Source: JBDRNO01 sp043811005 (GTDB taxonomy: Bacteria; Bacteroidota; Bacteroidia; NORP154). Taken from it: a stretch of 17,714 nucleotides of DNA. The position numbers and the translations under genes were made by a program. Location: positions 1-17,714 of the forward strand of contig JBDRNO010000010.1 of the NCBI GenBank assembly GCA_043811005.1, in the 5' to 3' direction. Below the pieces are notes generated by a model. The model made no database searches. It worked only from the letters and a program-made list of their open reading frames with translations, and was not told where the DNA came from. Positions 14,801 through 17,714 of this stretch are shown here, piece by piece (the first letter of the stretch is position 1; every line of letters begins with the position of its first letter).

Positions 14801-17072
14801 CGTAACAATGATCAAGTACATAATACATATAATCTTCTATTAAATCATAAGCATCCGTAAATGGAGTATAAAATTGCATTTGAGAAACATATCCAGTATA
14901 AGTAATATTTTCACTACAAAAATTTTCAAAATCTAATGATGAACAAAATTGACCTGTACTTAATGGTTTTTTGCATGGAGGGGTATCACAAATACGATCT
15001 CCAAATAATACACAATCATCTGTGTATCCTGGATCTTCCATTCCAGAGCATTCTGTAAAAAAGGTATGAAATAATCGTAAATAATGACCTACTTCATGAA
15101 CTAAAACTTTACCTTGATCTCTACCTGCCTGTAAATTAAAACATTGACAAAAATTTAAATTTGTATTATCTCCAAAAACGTTACCTTTAATTACAACACC
15201 ATCCAAATTCCAACCACCAACACCAAGCTCAGGATAAATAGGTAAAGGCGCGTATCCTTGATATCCTCCAATTATTGAACCATCTATAGATCTAACAACC
15301 CAAATATTTAAATATTTATTAAATGGAAAATACTGAGGATCAGATGATTGATAATCTGAGTGAGTTAAAGATAAAAGAGCATCTGTCCCTGATTGTGACA
15401 TTTCATTATCAGTCAAAATATCGTCCGGATATCTCATTACACCGGGTTCTGCATTATCAGTCCAATTTATAACACCTGATGGAATTTCTGCTAAACAAAA
15501 TCGTATACCTGTATTTAATCCTGAATTAGTTGCTTGATATGCTGCATTTAATGCTTCTATTTGAGATAAAATTTGATTATAAGTAATATTTGTAGTTCCT
15601 ACTTCAGGAACAGCATCAGTTGTTAGATGCACAACATGTACAACTACAGGAATTACAAAAGCTGTATTATGTGTTAAATTGCGTATCATTTCTTCTTGCA
15701 GATCAATTAACTCTTGTAAATTAGAATCACTTTGCAATTGTAATTTTAAAACTAAATCTGTGCCACAAGAAATCTTTTCTCCTATTATTGTGATTACCTG
15801 ACAAATCGGTCCGTAAGCACTCGTGTCTGAACCTACAACTATCTTTATTCTTACATCATAGACAGTATTATATTCAACTGGCGGACTTAAATGCATAAGC
15901 TGAAAAGTATTGTTTGTACTAATAATACTATTACTGTATCCTAAAGTATCGTTCTCTATTAAAAATATATATTCAGATGCACCAGGAACAATATCTGCTA
16001 TTAATGTATCATCCATTAAGACATTTCTGCCACAATCTTCAGAACTTAATTGAGTTAATACGGGTTCAATACTAATTTTTGTTACGAAAGCATCATTTGG
16101 ACCCCCGCCAAAATTGGTCTGAAAAGCCCCTGTAGTGATATCGAAGTCAGTTGAACTGGTGAATCCGGTCACGTATGCATTACCGGATGCATCCAAAACA
16201 AGGCCAGCACCGGCATCATTAGCACTACCCCCAAGAAAAGTGGAAAAGACAAGGTCACTGCTGCCATTCCCTGCCGGGTTTAATTTTGTCACAAAACCAT
16301 CGTAGTTACCTCCTCCAAATGTGCCCTGTGTGGCATCCGGGGTTATCGGAAAATCAGTGGATGATGGAGTATGGCCGGTGACGTAGATGTGACCGGCGTC
16401 ATCTACACAGATGTCACGTCCCATCTCGCTACTAGCAGTACCGCTACCGCCAAGATAGGTGGAGTATAAAAGTGCAGTTCCGTTAGCATCCAACATGGTA
16501 ACAAAGGCATCCCGATTTCCCCCGCCATAAGTAGTTTGAAAAGCCCCTGCAGTGATATCAAAGTCAGTTGAAACAGTGCTTCCGGTCACATAAGCATTGC
16601 CGGCGGCATTCACAGTAATGCTCCGGCTACTCTCATCCCGGAGACCAAGCGTACCGCCACTGCCGCCGAGCAGCGTAGAATAAATAAGATCAGCAGAGCC
16701 ATTCCCTGCCGGGGTGATCTTCGCGACAAAGATGTCAATACCGTTAGAACCACCAGATTTTACGGACTTATAAGCTCCCGGAGAGATAGGTAAGTTAGTT
16801 GAATTGGTGAACCCTGATATGTAAGCATCTCCTGAAGCATCAATTGCAACAATTGCAACACCTCCGAAACCAAGTTCATCGAGAGTGCCACCGAAGTAGG
16901 TGGAGTAGAGATATGCAGTGGCGTTGGCATTCACTTTCGTCAGTATAAAGTCAAATTTGCCTGCTTTTGCGGTTTGAAAAGCCCCTGGTGTGGTATAAAA
17001 GTTAGTTGAACTGCTGTGCCCTGCTACATAGGCATTACCAGAGGCATCTACGGCAATACCATAAGACTCATC
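11799..17072 (-). CDS. giant secreted protein, main segment: SBBP repeats, M43 metallopeptidase, PKD and SprB repeats
   Basis: Main segment of one broken gene; it has no true start. The frame is open upstream to the junction near 17,075, and the apparent GTG start at 16,934 lies inside an SBBP repeat. Numbering from 16,934: SBBP repeats 1-286; FN3-like linker about 288-390; M43 pappalysin-type zinc peptidase about 423-748, with HEVGHYLRLFH at 613-623, DDC and GDRICDTPPC after it, and a Met-turn region YMYYVLDHC; PKD about 755-840 (WDWDFGDG); a propeller-like region about 845-1200 (GNWYFGRYAGLDF, LLFYSDGVSVWND); PKD about 1205-1285 (SWDFGDGNNT); Ig/PKD-like about 1286-1372; four SprB repeats about 1373-1688. 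It then stops at TGA, in front of its sorting domain. Peptidase activity is doubtful because Gly of HExxHxxGxxH is Arg. It is probably a surface protein exported by T9SS. Confidence 0.85.
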   Translation of the reverse strand, partial: DESYGIAVDASGNAYVAGHSSSTNFYTTPGAFQTAKAGKFDFILTKVNANATAYLYSTYFGGTLDELGFGGVAIVAIDASGDAYISGFTNSTNLPISPGAYKSVKSGGSNGIDIFVAKITPAGNGSADLIYSTLLGGSGGTLGLRDESSRSITVNAAGNAYVTGSTVSTDFDITAGAFQTTYGGGNRDAFVTMLDANGTALLYSTYLGGSGTASSEMGRDICVDDAGHIYVTGHTPSSTDFPITPDATQGTFGGGNYDGFVTKLNPAGNGSSDLVFSTFLGGSANDAGAGLVLDASGNAYVTGFTSSTDFDITTGAFQTNFGGGPNDAFVTKISIEPVLTQLSSEDCGRNVLMDDTLIADIVPGASEYIFLIENDTLGYSNSIISTNNTFQLMHLSPPVEYNTVYDVRIKIVVGSDTSAYGPICQVITIIGEKISCGTDLVLKLQLQSDSNLQELIDLQEEMIRNLTHNTAFVIPVVVHVVHLTTDAVPEVGTTNITYNQILSQIEALNAAYQATNSGLNTGIRFCLAEIPSGVINWTDNAEPGVMRYPDDILTDNEMSQSGTDALLSLTHSDYQSSDPQYFPFNKYLNIWVVRSIDGSIIGGYQGYAPLPIYPELGVGGWNLDGVVIKGNVFGDNTNLNFCQCFNLQAGRDQGKVLVHEVGHYLRLFHTFFTECSGMEDPGYTDDCVLFGDRICDTPPCKKPLSTGQFCSSLDFENFCSENITYTGYVSQMQFYTPFTDAYDLIEDYMYYVLDHCYETFTQGQIDRMLTFIQNFRSNLVSPQNLNDVGVAYPGGCIEPLLVADFDAEPSQACVNFPVIFTTPIGPGFSAVTWDWDFGDGTLLPGSTDPTPSNIYTATGLFDVILIAYDGFGNSETETMQIFVSDCTPIESTQGNWYFGRYAGLDFSTGIPVADQSAFNAVPQTIDALEGCVTVSDDQGDLLFYSDGVSVWNDDHEEITIFDLSGDISATQHLAVPFPGHPDQYYLFQMPWVGQTIFDFSIVDMSVPCPLCPGGGNGQVTAPTSITLPAGVNRVAESITAVPHCNGIDYWIIVHDFDSRNFLVYLLSSMGLTGSDGSSPEPDIYFSDYDAGYGQLKASPDGTKLSITNRVGGVQAGVVIYDFDNTSGIINNRNLLLSLENTTGVSFSPNSKLLYVSQLDYVTNQVNLYQFDLVMNTNTIIAVESINVYFWEMQLGPDSMIYLSKYLQDNLAVINDPNIVGTGSAYLLNGPDLDVFGQGIISRSGLPNMIDAKNPALLTPDFTINYTSCFDVEFIVDPCWVIYNQSWDFGDGNNTTNINPTHTYSSDGTYTVTLTLSIGTITLPSVSKNITIQSTVTAPTITGLLNVCLGGLPDEYSIGNFDPNLTYNWTVSNGTFTGPETGTPLVNVDWSSPGTATLTVIAFTNQVCPAGTTSVTVTVNSSPIINITSSSDCNGTCNGEATATVSGGTFPYNFFWQPGGQTTSSITGLCAGTYTLNVVDANGCSDQDNIIITVAPAITSAIITSSSNVSCNGANDGQATVSVSGGTAPWSYYWSTGAQTVGSYSPSNTILNLSGGTYSVNVTDVNGCGPVTASVTIIEPAPLNISFAVTDISCYGADDGSINSNVTGGSGTYYYYWGGPYGFSSGLEDISNLLPGQYSVIISDNGCASDIIFITINEPSPLSLLISSTDEQCPGSADGTATVVPSGGTSPYYYLWNNGQTTSTAVDLTSGNYSVIVTDNNGCIATGIAIIDFITEFPNSSFTYSFLSDEIYMSDNIW
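11870..12812 (-). repeat. four SprB-type repeats
   Basis: Four successive units of about 70-85 residues start near 12,812, 12,597, 12,340 and 12,105. Each has the pattern xxCxGxxDGxAxxxxxGGxxPYxYxW...GxYxVxVxDxxGC. Examples of the core are CNGANDGQATVSVSGGTAPW, CYGADDGSINSNVTGGSGTY and CPGSADGTATVVPSGGTSPY. SprB is the gliding adhesin of Flavobacterium; such repeats are also common in other T9SS cargo, so gliding itself is not implied. Confidence 0.85.
15066..15098 (-). other. M43 zinc-binding motif with Gly replaced by Arg
   Basis: The eleven codons read HEVGHYLRLFH. The three zinc-ligand His and the catalytic Glu are present. The eighth residue, Gly in the metzincin consensus HExxHxxGxxH, is Arg encoded by CGA (forward 15075-15077), one G-to-C change from GGA. 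That Gly permits the tight turn bringing the third His to the zinc. Confidence 0.85.
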
Positions 17073-17385
17073 ATTGATGTTACGTAGGCATTACCAATAT
17101 CGTCTATGGCGATTCTGGGTCCCTGCTCCCTGGAGCTGCCGCCCAGATAGGTAGAATAAATAAGGGTACTCCCATCAGGAGAGAGCTTAGACACGAAAAT
17201 ATCTTGTGCGTTTGAGCCGGTTAATGGACCGGCTTTGATTAAGTCATAAGCCCCGGTCGTTGTTGGAAAATCAGTTGAACGGGTAATTCCTGCTATATAG
17301 ACATTGCCGCTGCCATCTATCGCAATATCAGAACCACTATCATTACTGCCGCCTCCAAGGAAGGTAGAGTAGATTAACACAGGAT
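16075..17385 (-). repeat. SBBP beta-propeller repeats, about seven units
   Basis: Units of about 60-75 residues follow the pattern YSTxLGGSxxDxGxxIAVDxxGNAYVTGxTxSTDFPxTxGAFQxxxGGxxDAFVxKLxPxG. They start near 17,380 and 17,165; a 5'-truncated unit starts at 17,074; further units start near 16,910, 16,685, 16,470 and 16,260, ending near 16,075. The second and third units are both incomplete where they meet. These repeats are also richer in G+C than the DNA that follows. Confidence 0.85.
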
Positions 17386-17714
17386 CAATGACCAAAGGAC
17401 GGCATGCATCGTATTCGGCTACTTCAAATCCAACCAGATGTTGAGCCATTAGAACATAACGACCGTCAACAGGTTGCCTGTAACCGTTAACTTCATGGTA
17501 GATTACCGGTTTGGTCTGGATAAGCTGATCACCATCTATTTTCAGCACAAGGTTGCCCTGTTCATCGACAATAATATCATCCACACCTTCGAAACTCAGC
17601 CGGATTTTATCAGGATCACCTCCCGGAGCAATTACAAAGTCATACTCCAACTGATTATTCTTACCATAATAAATCAGGTCTATATTGGGGTAAATATTAT
17701 GATATTTTACTTTT
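17048..17714 (-). CDS. N-terminal part of the giant SBBP protein, running off the right edge
   Basis: The frame is open to the right edge, and reads KVKYHNIYPNIDLIYYGKNN just before LEYDFVIAPGGDP. The TTG near 17,650 is therefore an internal Leu codon and the true start and signal peptide lie outside the window. About 110 residues form the beta-rich domain that regularly precedes SBBP repeats (LEYDFVIAPGGDPDKIRLSF, then PVDGRYVLM and PLVIDP); I recall it as DUF7948. One complete SBBP unit follows (YSTFLGGGSNDSGSDIAID, IAGITRSTDFPTT) and then the first half of a second. The frame ends after AYVTS in an off-frame tail (MMSLMVLP, stop). The next segment continues in another frame, so this is the head of the same gene and not a separate one. 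Confidence 0.82.
   Translation of the reverse strand, partial: KVKYHNIYPNIDLIYYGKNNQLEYDFVIAPGGDPDKIRLSFEGVDDIIVDEQGNLVLKIDGDQLIQTKPVIYHEVNGYRQPVDGRYVLMAQHLVGFEVAEYDACRPLVIDPVLIYSTFLGGGSNDSGSDIAIDGSGNVYIAGITRSTDFPTTTGAYDLIKAGPLTGSNAQDIFVSKLSPDGSTLIYSTYLGGSSREQGPRIAIDDIGNAYVTSMMSLMVLP
17068..17080 (-). other. repeat-junction deletion and frameshift between two SBBP units
   Basis: The N-terminal frame reads GNAYVTS and runs on to a stop at 17048-17050. The next frame picks up at about 17,074 with NDESYGIAVDASGNAYVAG. The second half of one unit (the TDFP...DAFVxKL part) and the first half of the next (YSTYLGG) are absent, about 45 residues. The two halves are fused at TCA/AATGATGAG with loss of frame. 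Confidence 0.7.

Noticed and set aside
16932..16934. GTG as true start of the 1711-codon frame
   Set aside because: It lies inside an SBBP repeat (LTKVNANATAYLYSTYFGG); the frame continues upstream and no signal peptide would be present.
11850..17385. CRISPR array suggested by regularly spaced repeats
   Set aside because: The periodicity is of protein repeats (SBBP and SprB) with divergent DNA, not identical short direct repeats with unique spacers.

Overview
The window looks like a chromosomal segment of an AT-rich member of the Bacteroidota, probably from the Sphingobacteriia/Cytophagia/Chitinophagia or an uncultured relative. The evidence is three type IX secretion (T9SS) C-terminal sorting sequences, SprB-type, PKD and SBBP repeats, a carboxypeptidase-regulatory/TonB receptor fusion, an OmpA protein with TPR and PD40 repeats, a futalosine-pathway MqnA, and genes without clear Shine-Dalgarno sites. 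I found no tRNA, rRNA, CRISPR array or transposase.

Layout. 1-281: a possible gene tail and a short palindrome. 282-4095, minus strand: an EI24-like membrane protein (4095-3343), mqnA 18 bp behind it (3324-2554), then a PorE-like envelope protein (2297-282). 4096-4531: divergent intergenic region with two dyad elements. 4532-6931, plus strand: a TonB-dependent receptor with no SusD-like partner. 6932-7438: degenerate repeats, no gene. 7439-7711, minus strand: a 90-residue protein that weakly resembles half of a GIY-YIG domain. 7712-8047: a perfect 17-bp inverted repeat in front of a LuxR-type response regulator (8048-8719), followed by its presumed histidine kinase (8773-9544), which is frameshifted at the phospho-acceptor box. 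9545-17714, minus strand: a secreted-protein locus. It holds a giant multidomain protein that enters from beyond the right edge and ends at 11438, then, 6 bp later, a seven-unit propeller protein (11431-9800). An orphan piece of a third sorting domain follows (9785-9711).

The giant protein reads, N to C: SBBP-associated N-terminal domain, about seven SBBP repeats, an FN3-like linker, an M43 pappalysin-type metallopeptidase, PKD, a second propeller-like region, PKD, an Ig/PKD-like domain, four SprB repeats and a T9SS sorting domain. It is broken by two frameshifts (near 17,075 and 11,804). Base composition changes abruptly near 16,075, so the SBBP head and the peptidase/SprB body seem to have different histories. 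The zinc motif carries Arg where metzincins have Gly.

The most notable points are the chimeric giant protein with its altered metzincin motif, the sorting-domain debris behind its operon, the nested dyad before the response regulator, and the regulator's Pro in place of the Ser/Thr switch residue. Three frameshifts within 8.5 kb mean either that these loci are decaying or that the assembly has indel errors; the sequence alone cannot decide.
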